Of a stretch of 64,000 bases of DNA, positions 11,018 to 21,745 are shown piece after piece (the stretch's first letter is position 1; every line of letters starts with the position of its first letter). Location of the stretch: positions 59,048,111 through 59,112,110 of the forward strand of contig CM053166.1 of the NCBI GenBank assembly GCA_028571685.1. The letters run 5' to 3'. Origin of the DNA: Heterohyrax brucei (lineage: Eukaryota > Chordata > Mammalia > Hyracoidea > Procaviidae). The position numbers were made by a program, and so were the translations under genes. The notes beneath the pieces are model-generated. The model was given only the letters and a program-made list of their open reading frames with translations, was not told the origin of the DNA and did not search any database.

Positions 11018-12104
11018 ATTGGAGAATAACTGATAGTTAGGGAGGAAAATATGAGCCAACAGAAGCTGTTAAAGTGGTTGTATTCTTGGAAACAAAATGC
11101 ATAATGGCAGAAACAAGGTTTCCAGAGAGGTGGGGAGAGTCCACAGTATCGGAATTGAAGGGGTATCAGGAAGAACAAGGGTGGAGAAAGGGGCATTGGA
11201 TTTATTCCTGCGAATTGACAGTAGTTCTATTAGCTATCTTCTGTGTAAAGAAACAAATTAAAGTTACACACAGCATTTGGAACTTTTCCTTTTCATAGGT
11301 TGGAAAGATTTCAAAGGTAAATGTGGGAAATTAAAGTGGTATCTCCTCTTTCATTTCCTTTGTATTTCTTGGTGCTTGCTCTCTAGGCTGCCACTCAACT
11401 GTCACACCTCACATAGAAACACACAACCCCTGGTGCAATATGCTCTATGGCAGACTTATATTGGACCCAGCCCTAGCTAAGTTGCAGAGTCATGTAAGTA
11501 ACCCAAGCGTCAATAAAAAGGAGTATAATTTACTATGCTAAGTGCACTGTGAAAAAGGTCAAGTGGTTATTAATACATTGCCCCTGTGAAATACAAGCCG
11601 ATCGACACTGAAAGTTTTAATCATTTACCCTCCTCAGGCAGAGGTGGATCAGATCTTTTCTCTGGGGTCTTTTCTAGTGGTATGAATCTACAAAACTCTA
11701 AAGGAAATATTGGCTTCTTATCATTCTTTCTCATAAAGTGATAGTTTTCTTTTTATTGGAGACTCTTCCTGAAAAATATTTTCATTGAGATAATCTACAA
11801 TTTCAGAATCTGAACTATAATAAGTTTTCCAATAGGAGAAAAATAAGTATTAGCTCTTTCACAAGCTCTTTGTTGTAATTCCCAGGTCTGATAGTAACTC
11901 TTTAATGATATTTTGCCTTAAGTATCCTAATCGAATATATCCCATTCAAACTTATTTTTCCTTGTTATCTATTTTAAATTGTCTTGTAAATGGAGACAAC
12001 AGCTAAGAAAGTAACCTTTTTAGAGACAACAGAAAAAAACAACATAAAAGAGAGATTCGAATGATCTGTAAAGAATAACAGAAAAGACCATTTACTGAAG
12101 GCTT
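11018..12104. other. No feature seen
   Basis: Ordinary AT-rich intergenic sequence without a repeat I recognise. Confidence 0.45.
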
Positions 12105-12310
12105 TAAATATCAGACACTAGGCAAAGATGTTACGCATATTTCACTGAATCCATACAACAGTTTTATGATGTGGATACTATTATCCTCATTTTATGGATG
12201 GAGAAACTGAGACATGGTTGATACAGAGATTGAGCAGTGTTCTAAGGATCACACCACTAGAAAGAGAAAGAACCAGTGTTTGAACAGATATACCATAGCC
12301 TGAGTCGTCA
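12105..12310 (+). mobile_element. MIR SINE
   Basis: TTTTATGATGTGGATACTATTA, CCTCATTTTATGGATGGAGA, AACTGAGACATGG and GATCACACCACTAGAAAG follow the MIR core order. Confidence 0.75.
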
Positions 12311-12424
12311 TACACCTTTGCCATTGACTTTCTTGTGTTCCTCTGAGGCAGTAAGTTTTATTTACATTTTTTCAGATTAAGCAAAGTGTATACCCCTAGG
12401 CAAAGAGTACCATGGATTCAATAA

Positions 12425-12840
12425 TATAAGCAACAATAATAATTACCATTTGTTGAAATTTTATTTGGTGCTGGACACTATGTTAAGTGTTTTTCTGGTA
12501 TCTATGAGTATTTGCTCAGTTAAGAAAACTTTGTTGATTCCTTACTGTGTGCTAGGCACTGAGGGTGTAGTAATGAGCAAAATTACCCTGTTCTTGCCCT
12601 CTTAAAGCTTATAGGTCAGGGAGGGTGTCAGACATGAATGAAATAATCATAAAAATGAATTTATAAGTAAAAGATTTATCTCCTTCAATCTTTGAAACAA
12701 CTTCACAAGATAGTTATTATTGTGCACATTTTGTTGAGAAAATTCAGGTTTAGAGAGGTCAAATAATTTTCACAAGTTCATGCAGTTGGTTGTGTGTGGG
12801 GATGGAATTTGAACCTGTTCCCTGAGCCTAAATTTTATGC
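12425..12840 (+). mobile_element. MIR SINE interrupted by an L2 piece
   Basis: The left part (12425-12510) has TTACCATTTGTTGAAATTTT and GGACACTATGTTAAGTG. The right part (about 12670-12840) has the AGGTTTAGAGAGGTCAAATA core and the AATTTGAACC end. An L2 3' fragment lies between. Confidence 0.65.
12520..12665 (-). mobile_element. L2 LINE 3' fragment within a MIR
   Basis: TTGTTGATTCCTTACTGTGT, GCTAGGCACTGAGGGTG and CTTAAAGCTTATAGGTCAG are the reversed L2 3' end. Its position splits a MIR. Confidence 0.65.
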
Positions 12841-14103
12841 TTTAAACCTATCACCCAACTCAGATAACAAGATCTTCAAAATAGTGAACAAAACTATCTC
12901 TTGCTGGGCGTGGTTACTGTGGTTTGCAAGATCACGGAGCACCAAGTTTAGAGCTGAGTGTGGGTAGCAGTGGGTGTTAAGGGTGCTGATGAAGGGCCTG
13001 TCTCCCATAATTATGCACAGCCCCATCCCTGCTTCTCAGGAGAAATGCATCTAAGTGTGGAATCAGGATAGCAGTTTAGTTTCCTTTGTTTCTCTTCCAA
13101 AAGCATTCTATGTCTTTTCCTTCTCCACTAACGATGTCACATTAAACCTAAGTGGAAGTAGAGCAGCTGTCTTGAAAGCCTGTTGGCAGGGCAGAATGGC
13201 AACTTGATGGCCTGAGTTCCTAAGACAATGCCCTTGGTTACTACTTGCAGTTCTAGTTAAATTGCAGATTGCTTTAGGCTAAATATGGTAATTGGTGGAT
13301 ATGAGCCACAGAGCAGTTTTCCAGAGAAAGGAGAAAAAAATAAAGGGACAGATTCCCTGGCCAGATCATCATGGGGCTGTGTAGAGGCTGTAACCTGTTG
13401 AAGTTTCCAAGCAACTTCTAAGCAAGCTACTGTAATCATTAAAGAAAGGGCTTTACATGGAATGGTTGAACCAACCAAGGCTGACACCATTAGGAGGACT
13501 TCACTCTAAGCCAAAAAAGAAGTACAGGCAAGCAGCATGTGATTGTACAAGGGGTGTTAACAATGGATTTGGGGATAGTCTGAAGTGCTACCTGCTTAAG
13601 GCGAACCAAACAGGGATGGCACTTAAGGGAAGTAAAGGAATGTAGCTGGACCATAAGTTCAAAAATACCTGGATGATATGGAAGGAGTACACATAGTTAC
13701 AATTTGCTTCATTCCCAGAAGACCTAAGTATCTAGAAAATCTTTACAGTCATGTACTTGAGAATGTGAAAAAATACTGGAAAAAGATTTTGATTATTTTT
13801 GTAATGCAGCTTCTCTGTCCAATGGGGTATTTTTCAATAAGAAGAAAAAATTTGGGCAAACTCTCTTTACCCTTAGCCTGTGAGCTCCTTTCATTACAAT
13901 TACTTTTTTTTTTTAAAGCAATATAATGAACACTAAAGAGAACACTAGAATCCATGATGGTCTAGAATGAGTGTTTTAAGGAGACAAGAAATATCATTTG
14001 AGTGCATTTATCACATAAAAGTTCACATAGACAATTAGAGCAGTAATTGAGACTCTCAATCCAAACTGTCTGTTCTCTTATGAATAGGTCAATTACAGAA
14101 ACT
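12841..14103. other. No feature seen
   Basis: About 1.25 kb without a recognised repeat or gene. Contains a T10 run at about 13905. Confidence 0.45.
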
Positions 14104-14116
14104 AAATTAGTAATAA

Positions 14117-14284
14117 AACCAAAACGAAAGTCACTACCATAGAGTCAATTCTGATTCATAGCAACTCTATAGGACAGAGCAGAACTGCCTTATAGAGTTT
14201 CCAAAGAGGGCCCGGTGAATTCCAACTGCTGACCTTCTGGTTAGCAGCATGTAGCTCTTAGCCACTATGTCACCAGAGTTTCCA
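14117..14284 (-). mobile_element. AfroSINE with target duplication
   Basis: Short-subtype copy between AAATTAGTAATAA (14104-14116) and AAATTAGTAATAG (14285-14297). Confidence 0.9.
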
Positions 14285-14297
14285 AATTAGTAATAGG

Positions 14298-14838
14298 CTT
14301 ATGGAAAAACCTACTAAACTTGAATGTATAGAATTCAAGGAATTCTAAGACATAGGGGAAATTTTTTTCAAGCCTGGGGCTATCTGAAACCATAAAGCCC
14401 ACCATTAAACATTGCGTATACACAAATAATTATACTACTTTGTACTGTAATCTTGTCTACATCAGATTTTTGACTGAGAGGGATAAACATTGCAGCTGGT
14501 TTATAAACGGAAATTTCCTGAGCCATGAATCCTTACCCTTCATGATCTGGGAGGTAGGACAAATGCTGAGGAGGGAGGCAGGGAGATGTTTCCAGTTACA
14601 TCATCATTTATGCCTGGAACACTGAGGCAGTTTTACTGTACCTTACCAGGCACTTGTGGGAAGTATTGCCTCCTCTGGGAGACCAGACTTTTAGGGTATG
14701 CTAGAGAGAGCAGTTACAAGAGAATGATGGAGGGCATCATAGCTCTCAGAAATGAAGGGGTGGGATACATTTTGGCAAGGAAAAAGCTGCTTTCTTTAGC
14801 AGACTCCTATATAAGGGATTAAAAGTTAGATTCCTTTC
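14298..14838. other. No feature seen
   Basis: Ordinary sequence, no repeat recognised. Confidence 0.4.
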
Positions 14839-14853
14839 CTATATCCACCTTAA

Positions 14854-15000
14854 GACACCCTGGTGGCGTGCTGGTTAAGTGCTGCATCTGCTAACCAAAA
14901 GGTTAGCAGTTCAAATCCACCAGGCACTAAGGAGCTGTTCTACTCTGTCCTAAAGTGTTGCTATGAGTCGCAGTTGACAGCACTGGGTTTTGTTTTTTGG
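14854..15000 (+). mobile_element. AfroSINE with target duplication
   Basis: Starts ACACCCTGGTGGCGTGCTGG. It is flanked by CTATATCCACCTTAA (14839-14853) and TTATATCCACTTTAA (15001-15015). The middle has a small deletion. Confidence 0.88.
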
Positions 15001-15015
15001 TTATATCCACTTTAA

Positions 15016-15222
15016 GGAGCCCTGGTGGTACCATATTTAAGGACTTGGCTGCTAACTGAAAAGTCTGTGGTTCGAACTCACTGGCCTCCAAGGAAGAAAG
15101 ATGTGGCAGTCTGTTTCCATACAGATTTACAGCTTTGGAAATCCTATAGGGCAGTTGTACTCTGTCCCATAGGGTCGCTATGATTCATGATTGACTCAAC
15201 AGCAGTGGGTTTGGTTTGTACA
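15016..15222 (+). mobile_element. AfroSINE, long subtype
   Basis: GGAGCCCTGGTGGTACCATA head, GATGTGGCAGTCTGTTTCC middle and GGGTCGCTATGATTCATGAT tail. Directly adjoins the previous copy. Confidence 0.88.
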
Positions 15223-15284
15223 TTTTACCTGCGACTTGAATCCAAAGAAACAAACTCAAGTTTAAAGTAATCTGCTAATATTAG

Positions 15285-15880
15285 TCTTTCATTCATTCTT
15301 TCTTTGTTTCAGTGTCTAGTAAGTGCAAGGTGGCATGGTGGTTAAAAGCTTGCCTGATAACCGAAAGTTTGGGAGTTTGAATCCACCAGCCACTCCTTGG
15401 AAACCCTATGGGTCAGTTCTACTCTGTCCTCTAGGGTCACTATGGCAATGGATAAGTACAAGGGATATTGCTCAGCACTGAGAACATCATGAGAACCAAA
15501 ACAAAGGAAGACAGCTTAGTCAAAGGATCACACCAGTGGACATACAATTATAAACTAAGATAAGTGCTTTATAGGAAAGATACAATTTTGTGTGAAACGG
15601 GAACCTACCTAGAATGTAGATGTAGTGTTGGGAGACATGAGCTAGGCTATAGGTTAGTTTGGGAATGGAGAAGTCTAGACAGAAAGAATAGCGTGTGCGA
15701 AGGCCCCAGAATTAGAGGATATAAGGCTAATAATTCTGGGAATTGAAAGGAGGCTGGTACAGCAGAAACAAAGGCAGTTAGAGGGAGAGGAATCCATGGT
15801 GAGGCTGGAAGCATAGAAAGGATTCTGATCCTTTTGAGAGGCAATTATTGGGTTTTAAATAGAGGGATTACCATCCTCAG
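15285..15880 (-). mobile_element. L2 LINE 3' fragment split by an AfroSINE
   Basis: ATTCATTCTTTCTTTGTTTC and GTGTCTAGTAAGTGC on the left resume as ATTGCTCAGCACTGAGAAC on the right. The remainder (GCGTGTGCGAAGGCCC, GAGGCTGGAAG) fits the reversed L2 3' region. Confidence 0.6.
15331..15452 (+). mobile_element. AfroSINE inside L2
   Basis: Truncated copy starting GTGGCATGGTGGTTAAAAGC. It is flanked by TAAGTGCAAGG and TAAGTACAAGG duplications of L2 sequence. The tail after GGGTCACTATG is mostly deleted. Confidence 0.85.
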
Positions 15881-16119
15881 ATCTGAATATTAAAAAGGTC
15901 ACTTCAGATGCAGTTTGAAGAATATATTATAGGAGAGCAAGAGCGGATAGTGAAAAACTAAACTGTAGTAGAGAGATGATGAGTTTGATGTGATGGATGT
16001 TCTCTATTTGGTCCTCAACGTTTATTCTTTCCTGACTCCATCCTACTCTGTGCCCTTGGAAGTTGATCTGTGTGAACTATACAAATCACATCCCATGCCC
16101 TCTGCCTTCTGGTCATCTT

Positions 16120-16215
16120 CGGTTAGTTGCCACTAAGTTGGCATCAATTCAAGGAGATCTTATACGTAACAGAAAAACTGTTTCCCATTCCTGCAACATC
16201 TTCTTGATGGTTCAG
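16120..16215 (-). mobile_element. RTE LINE 3' tail fragment
   Basis: AGTTGCCACTAAGTTGGCAT, TTATACGTAACAGAAAAACTG and CCCATTCCTGCAACATCTTC follow the reversed RTE 3' end seen intact at 39609. Confidence 0.55.
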
Positions 16216-16481
16216 ATTAGCTAATATAGAGCCAAAGTAAAAGGCTGGAAATTGGGGGAGAAATGAAGTCAAGATATTTATTTCCCCAGATTCCTCACTC
16301 CTGTGTTAGTTTTGGCTGTGTGCATCAACAAAATATCACATTCCTCTCAAATCTAGCTTATTTACATGGCTCTGTATTTCCAGGTTTTAATAATTTTTTC
16401 CTCCTCATCCGACTCGAAGGCACTTGGCTTGGCTAGTCTCTTTAGGTTTAGGGCTGGTGATGGATTTATTCTTATTGACAT

Positions 16482-16664
16482 AAAACTCAAAAAACCGACA
16501 AGTTGATTCCAATTTACAGTGACCGTATAGGACAGAGAACTGTCCTGTAGGATTTCCAAGACTGTAAATCTTTATGGAAGCAGACTGCTACATCTTTCCC
16601 CCGCAGATGCTAACCTTTAGGTTAGCAGCTGAGCACTTACATCACTGTGTCACTGGGGCACAGT
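16482..16664 (-). mobile_element. AfroSINE, long subtype
   Basis: CGACAAGTTGATTCCAATTT to CACTGTGTCACTGGGGC. Contains the reversed GAAGCAGACTGCTACATC block. Confidence 0.82.
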
Positions 16665-16685
16665 TTTATTGGCACTACCAAGAAA

Positions 16686-16842
16686 ATAAAACCAAACCCA
16701 CTCCTGTTGAGTCGATTCCTGCTTACGGCTACTCTTAAAACAGAGTAGAACTGCCCCCATAGAGTCTCCAAGGAGTTGAACTGCTGACCTTCTGGTCAGC
16801 AGCTATAGCACTTAGCCACTATGCCACCAGTGTTTCCTTATT
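16686..16842 (-). mobile_element. AfroSINE, short subtype
   Basis: AACCAAACCCACTCCTGTTG to CACTATGCCACCAGTGTTTC. Confidence 0.87.
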
Positions 16843-17014
16843 GGCCCTAGGTTTCTATAGTTCCTATTCCTTGTGGTTTCTTTGCATTCATCCCTTTATG
16901 AAATAATCTCTCCTCTAATTATCCTAATTTTAGTGTGTCGTATGTTTCCTGTTGGTAGTCACAAATATAGGTAGCAGCAGAATATGGAGGGAAAAAGATT
17001 AGAGACTTTCATAC

Positions 17015-17222
17015 AACCAAACCCACTACTGTTGAGTCAATTCCAGTGCATAGCCATCCCATAGGACAGAGTAGAACTGCCCCATAGGCTTTCCAAGGCT
17101 TTAAGTCTCTACAGAAGCAGACTGCACCATCTTTCTCTCATGGAGCAGGTGGTGAGTTTGAACCACTGACCTTTTGGTTAGCACATGAATGCTTTAACCA
17201 CTGTTCTACCAGGACTCCTCAG
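17015..17222 (-). mobile_element. AfroSINE, long subtype
   Basis: CAACCAAACCCACTACTGTT to CTGTTCTACCAGGACTCC, with the ACAGAAGCAGACTGCACC block. Confidence 0.87.
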
Positions 17223-17480
17223 AGATACACCTTGCAGATTAAATTAGCAAGATTGATGATCACAAAAAGTGTTACTCATAAACTAAAAAAATGTAACAGT
17301 AATAGTATTTTTGATTTTTACAACTATTAAAATAGATACCATAGATCATTAACTGAGAACAATACTTATGCTTACCATCATTTATAAGAATTATGATTTT
17401 CAAAAGCAGTGAGATTCCAATAATGAAAGGGAGACAACAGTTCGGGAAAAGTATTGTTTGGTAGTTTCACTATCACCCTC

Positions 17481-17990
17481 TGTCATGGGTTGAATTGTGT
17501 CCCCCCAAAAATATGTGCAGCCGTGTGGCTGGGACATGATTCCCAGTATCTTGTGACTGTCCTCCATTCTGTGGTTTCACTAAACTGTATGCTAAAGGGG
17601 CTGTAAATTCCTGCATAGGATTACTTCCTTGTTCTGCTGTGGGGGGAGTTTCCCTGGAGTATGGCTTGCCCCACCCTTAAGCTTTTCAGCCTGCAAGAGA
17701 TAAAAGGAAAGAAACAAAGAGAATGGGGAACTTGGTTACCATCAAGAAAGCAGCACCAGGAGAAGAGCGCGTCCTTGAGACCTGAGGTTCCTGCACCAAG
17801 ATGCTCCCTGGACAAACACTGATGCAACACCGACTTTCCTCCAGAGCCAACAAGGGGAAAGCTTTTCCCTGGAGCGGACACCCTGAATATGGACTTGCAA
17901 CCTACCGGACTATGTAAGAATAAATCTTCCTTTGTTAAAGCCATCCACTCTGTGGTATTTCTGTTAGAGCAGCCCTAGCTGACTAAAACA
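17481..17990 (+). mobile_element. Solo LTR, ERVL/MaLR type
   Basis: Starts TGTCATGGGTTGAATTGTGT and ends CTAGCTGACTAAAACA, giving TG...CA ends over 510 bases. A 5-base CCCTC duplication flanks it (17476-17480 and 17991-17995). AATAAA at 17919-17924 is the LTR polyadenylation signal. The beginning and end match the MaLR/ERVL LTR pattern. The family name is uncertain. Confidence 0.85.
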
Positions 17991-17995
17991 CCCTC

Positions 17996-18290
17996 CATTT
18001 CTCTTCTTTTAAATTTGTCCATCCCCTTCTTCAGTAAATCTGTTGATAAATGTCTTAATGGGAAATTTGGTTGTATAACTCTAGATCCAAACTCTAAGCA
18101 AAGACTTCTTCCAGTTCTCCTACCTGATTTTCTAACATGTATTCCCTGGTAGTATCTCTTGGACTTTGCTCCAACACTTTCTGATCATGTGGAAAACACA
18201 AGCAGATCTATCAAAAAAGCCTATTGTGATCTCCGCAGCTCACTAATATCTAGTGTTAGCCATATTTTTAGGTGCATTCTGCCTAAACCC
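17996..18290. other. No feature seen
   Basis: Short unique stretch between a solo LTR and an AfroSINE. Confidence 0.4.
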
Positions 18291-18485
18291 TGGAGCCCTG
18301 GTGGTGTAGTGGTTAAAAGCTCAGATGCTAACCAACAGGGTGGCAGTTCAAATTTGCCATTTTCTCCTTGGAAACTCTGTGGGGCAGTTCTACTCTGCCC
18401 TGTAGGGTTGCTGTGAGTTGGAATCAACTTGATGGCAATGGTGGGAATCAACTTGATGGCAACGGGTTTGGGTTTTCTTTTTGGG
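18291..18485 (+). mobile_element. AfroSINE with a 24-bp internal tail duplication
   Basis: GGAGCCCTGGTGGTGTAGTG head. Near the tail GAATCAACTTGATGGCAA occurs twice in tandem (18421-18438 and 18445-18462), which lengthens the tail. Confidence 0.9.
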
Positions 18486-18985
18486 GGGTTTGTGCATAAA
18501 CCATAGCAGAGTAATAAGTAAAGCTTCTCCAGTTCTTAAGTTCTTCTTGGAAAGAGTCCATGGTTTTGTTTGATGATTTAAAGTGAGGAATGATGTTAGT
18601 CTACTCCTGATTCTGATCTCTGTGGCAATTAAGACTAGCTCACCATTATACTATAAATGGAAGACACTCATTTACTTGAAAACTTGATCTTCCCAACATT
18701 ACCTTCCTGGTTTCCTGTGTCAATCTTTAGCTTCATTCCTACTAGTCTTCTCAGTGTTTTCCAAATACATCTTTGTCTTTCCTAACTTCATCCCATTGGT
18801 TTCTATTGCATAACTAATCTGTTATTGCCTCTCCATGTATCAAAATCTTTCTCCAATTTCAATGGCAATTGAACAAATATTTTCTGAATACAATGCTAGG
18901 CTTGGAATATAACGGTGGGCAAGACAGTGCTAATATGCCTATTTCCTCTGAAACCTCCCCACTATGCTTACACTTATTTGGAAGG
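18486..18985. other. No feature seen
   Basis: Ordinary sequence. Confidence 0.4.
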
Positions 18986-18989
18986 GAGG

Positions 18990-19118
18990 TGTTGTTGTTG
19001 TTGTTGTTGCATGCTGTCAATCCAACTTTCGACTCCTGGTGACCGCATGTGACATAGCAGAACTGCCCTATAGGATTTTCTAGGCTGTAATCTTTACAGA
19101 AGCAGATCATCATTTCTT
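18990..19118 (-). mobile_element. AfroSINE/RTE-tail fragment with (GTT)n
   Basis: A (GTT)6 run followed by GCATGCTGTCAATCCAAC, TATAGGATTTTCTAGGCTGT and ACAGAAGCAGATCATCA is a reversed AfroSINE with the head missing. The (GTT)n corresponds to the (AAC)n tail seen on RTE ends. Confidence 0.7.
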
Positions 19119-19121
19119 TGT

Positions 19122-19278
19122 AAAAAACAAAAAACAAGCCCACTGCCTTCAAGTCATTTCTGACTCATGTGGACCCTACAGGGCAGAGTAGAACTGCTCT
19201 ATACAGTTTCCAAGGAGCAACTGCCCACTTTTTGATTAGCAGATGTAGCACTTAACCACTATGCCACCAGAGTTTTAT
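19122..19278 (-). mobile_element. AfroSINE, short subtype
   Basis: ACAAGCCCACTGCCTTCAAG to CACTATGCCACCAGAGTTTT. Confidence 0.85.
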
Positions 19279-19339
19279 AGAGGAGGGGAATTGAACTTTC
19301 AGTGTTTACTAATTGCTTGGAGTTGTGTTGAGGACTGCA

Positions 19340-19500
19340 GATCTAGTGTTGCAATGGTTAAGAACTTGGCTGCTAACCAAAAAGTTCAGCAGTTCAAATC
19401 TACCAGTCGTTCATCAGAAATCCCATGGGGCAGTTCTACTCTGTCCTATAGGATCGACTATGAATTAGAATCAACTTGATGGCAACGCATTTGGTTTGTG
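19340..19500 (+). mobile_element. AfroSINE, short subtype
   Basis: GATCTAGTGTTGCAATGGTT head (altered) to ATGGCAACGCATTTGGTTTG, followed by a (TG)n tail. Confidence 0.83.
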
Positions 19501-20934
19501 TGTGTGTGTTGAGAACAAAGTCCTATTGCCCTAATCATTTCTTACTTTCTTTTTTAAAAAACAATCTCAGCGTTATTGTGAATCTTCTCAGTTTCCTCTC
19601 TACATTTCCATGGTTCTGGAACCTGGTACAAAACACTTTCATCTAATAATGTCTTAAATGTTACAGAAGGTAACAAAAAGATAGATTAATCAAAGACATT
19701 ATTCATACTATCTTTGTAACCACAGAGGAAGCTAGAGGATGGAACATTTCTGTTATTTTTCTTCTTTTTATTTTGTGTACTAGAGTGAACACGTATTTTT
19801 CTAATTAAATAAAAATACAAGAAAAAAAGGCAAAATGTTTTCAGTTTCTAGGTCTTAAAATTCAAATTCCATAATGACAATTAACACCAGGTTTTTCATA
19901 AACCTAGAAAACAAACTTGGTTCATAATTTAAGCAATTGGTTGTAATTAGGACTACCCACATGATTTGTGAGGCCCAGTGAAGAGTGAAAACGTGGGATT
20001 CCTTGTGAAAAAAATTATTAAGAATTTCAAGATGGTGACAGCAGAGTGGTAACTCAAGCCGTAGGATCTATTAAGTGTGGGTACTGTGTGATGACATAGG
20101 TTACCTTGTACACCACAAAGCCAACAATGATTGTAATTGTTTTCACATATTGTATAGTGAGCTTTCCATTATACTGACAAAATCCAAAAACTGGAACTAA
20201 GATTTGCAAATTTCAGTGAGGAACAACAAGTCTTGCCCTTCCATGTGGTAACAACCATCTTTACCACTTTTGGGTGTTTTCTGCTTCTTTATACAGCTTC
20301 AGCAGTAATTATTAGTTTGTGCCTATCTGATACTAAAATTCTTAAAAAATGTGAAATAGTCAGTCATTTATCTGAATCTTTTCCCAAAGCTGGATGTTTC
20401 ATATTATATAACATATAAATGAGAACATAACTTCCAATGACTAGATTCAACTTCACTGTGTTGCCTCCAAGTCCCTCCACCCTACCAAACCTGCCCGCAG
20501 CAGATTCTAAATTATTTTATCGAGCTGATAAACAATTTTAGGCTGTTGATTTAGTAGTTAAAATCCAGGCTATTGAATTTTAGGTTAAAATTCCAAGACT
20601 GCTGAAATTTCTTCCTGGTTCCATTGTTTAAATTATCTTGAGTAGCTTATTTCATCCTGCTGTGAAGGGGAGATAATTAAATTCTCCTGAGTCCCAATTC
20701 AAAGAGGTACCAAATGAAGCCAACACTTGGAAAGTCTTAGATAAAACCTGCTCTGAAAATGCAAATTTTTCTCACTTCTTCAGTCCTCAGCTCCTATTTA
20801 GCTGAGGAATCACTTCTTTTTGAGAAGTTTTTTGATATTTCCATGGTCTACTCCCTGTTCAGTGCTTTCACAGTAACCTGCACACACATCTATCATAGCT
20901 TTCTCTATACTGTCATAAAATTATATTTGAGTAC
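19501..20934. other. No feature seen
   Basis: About 1.4 kb with no recognised repeat. One of the longer repeat-free stretches of the window. Open frames are short (up to 61 residues) and featureless. Confidence 0.45.
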
Positions 20935-21324
20935 GGCACTTGGCTTGCTTGGCTCCCTACCAGACTGTTGTAGACAGGGAGATGTGCTGCCCAGACTGCC
21001 TAGTGGCAGAAAGTACTTTTGGCACCTTTAGAGTCACTTCCCCTACAGAAAGGCCAGTTGTACTAGGCCATGTTCTTACCTGGGCAGCCTGCACTTAATG
21101 ACTGATCAAGGTGGGCCTATGCAGATTTAGTGAGTCCTGATAGATTCAGATGATTCTTGCTCCAGAGCTTCCTGCTGGGTTGGAGGAGACTACACTGCAG
21201 TTCAGCTTCTTCCTCTGAGAAATCCTGCTTCCCTCACTTTCCTTTTACAGCTATCAATTCCTAATAAACATTCGACACTCCAAACTCCATCTAGCATCTA
21301 CTTCTGGAGAATCTAACTTAAAAC
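20935..21324 (+). mobile_element. Probable LTR remnant
   Basis: AATAAA at 21263-21268 followed by CTCCAAACTCCATCTAGCAT and the end GAATCTAACTTAAAACA fits the 3' end of an old LTR. The left edge is not resolved. Confidence 0.4.
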
Positions 21325-21628
21325 ATTGTTGGTAGCTGCCACAACAAAATGCTGCCTAGTCCTGGGCCATCCTTTGATTGGATGCAGATCAGACTATTGT
21401 GATTCACAGAGCTTTCATCGATTAATTTTCAGAAGTAGATCCCCAGGCCCTTCTTCCTAGTTTGTGTTAGTCTGGAGGCTCCACTGAAATCTGTTTAGCA
21501 TCAAAGCAACACCCAGGTCTCCAATGACAGATGGGTAGTGGTTACACATGGGGTGCATTGGCAGAGAATGAACCCTGGACTCCTTTGTGGAAGGCAAGAG
21601 TTCTACCGCTGAGCCAATATTGCCCCTT
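21325..21628 (-). mobile_element. tRNA-Gly-headed SINE with RTE-like tail
   Basis: On the minus strand the 5' end (about 21619-21553) reads like tRNA-Gly: A-box-like TGGCTCAGCGGTAGAACTC, anticodon arm TGCCTTCCAC, B-box-like GGGTTCATTCT and a closing CCAATGC. A body with GCTTTCATCGATTAATTTTC in the plus sense follows. The tail (minus GATGGCCCAGGACTAGGCAG) matches the RTE 3' end. A second copy lies at 26225-26610. It differs from AfroSINE in its head and body. Confidence 0.65.
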
Positions 21629-21649
21629 ACAACCTACACACAGACCATG

Positions 21650-21745
21650 AATTTCTTGTCTTTTTTACCTTTGTACTCATGGCTCTTGGCAATCTTCCAA
21701 AGGCCACAATAAGCACCCAGTAAATGCTGCTTAAACTGAACAGTT
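21650..21745 (+). mobile_element. L2 LINE 3' terminal fragment
   Basis: CACCCAGTAAATGCTGCTTAA and preceding sequence fit the L2 3' terminus, diverged. Confidence 0.4.

Noticed and set aside
17621-17944. 107-residue minus frame
   Set aside because: It lies wholly inside a solo LTR, antisense to its polyadenylation signal, and has no domain.
21553-21625. Functional tRNA-Gly gene
   Set aside because: The tRNA-like part is degraded, the acceptor end does not close properly, and it continues into a SINE body shared with another locus.
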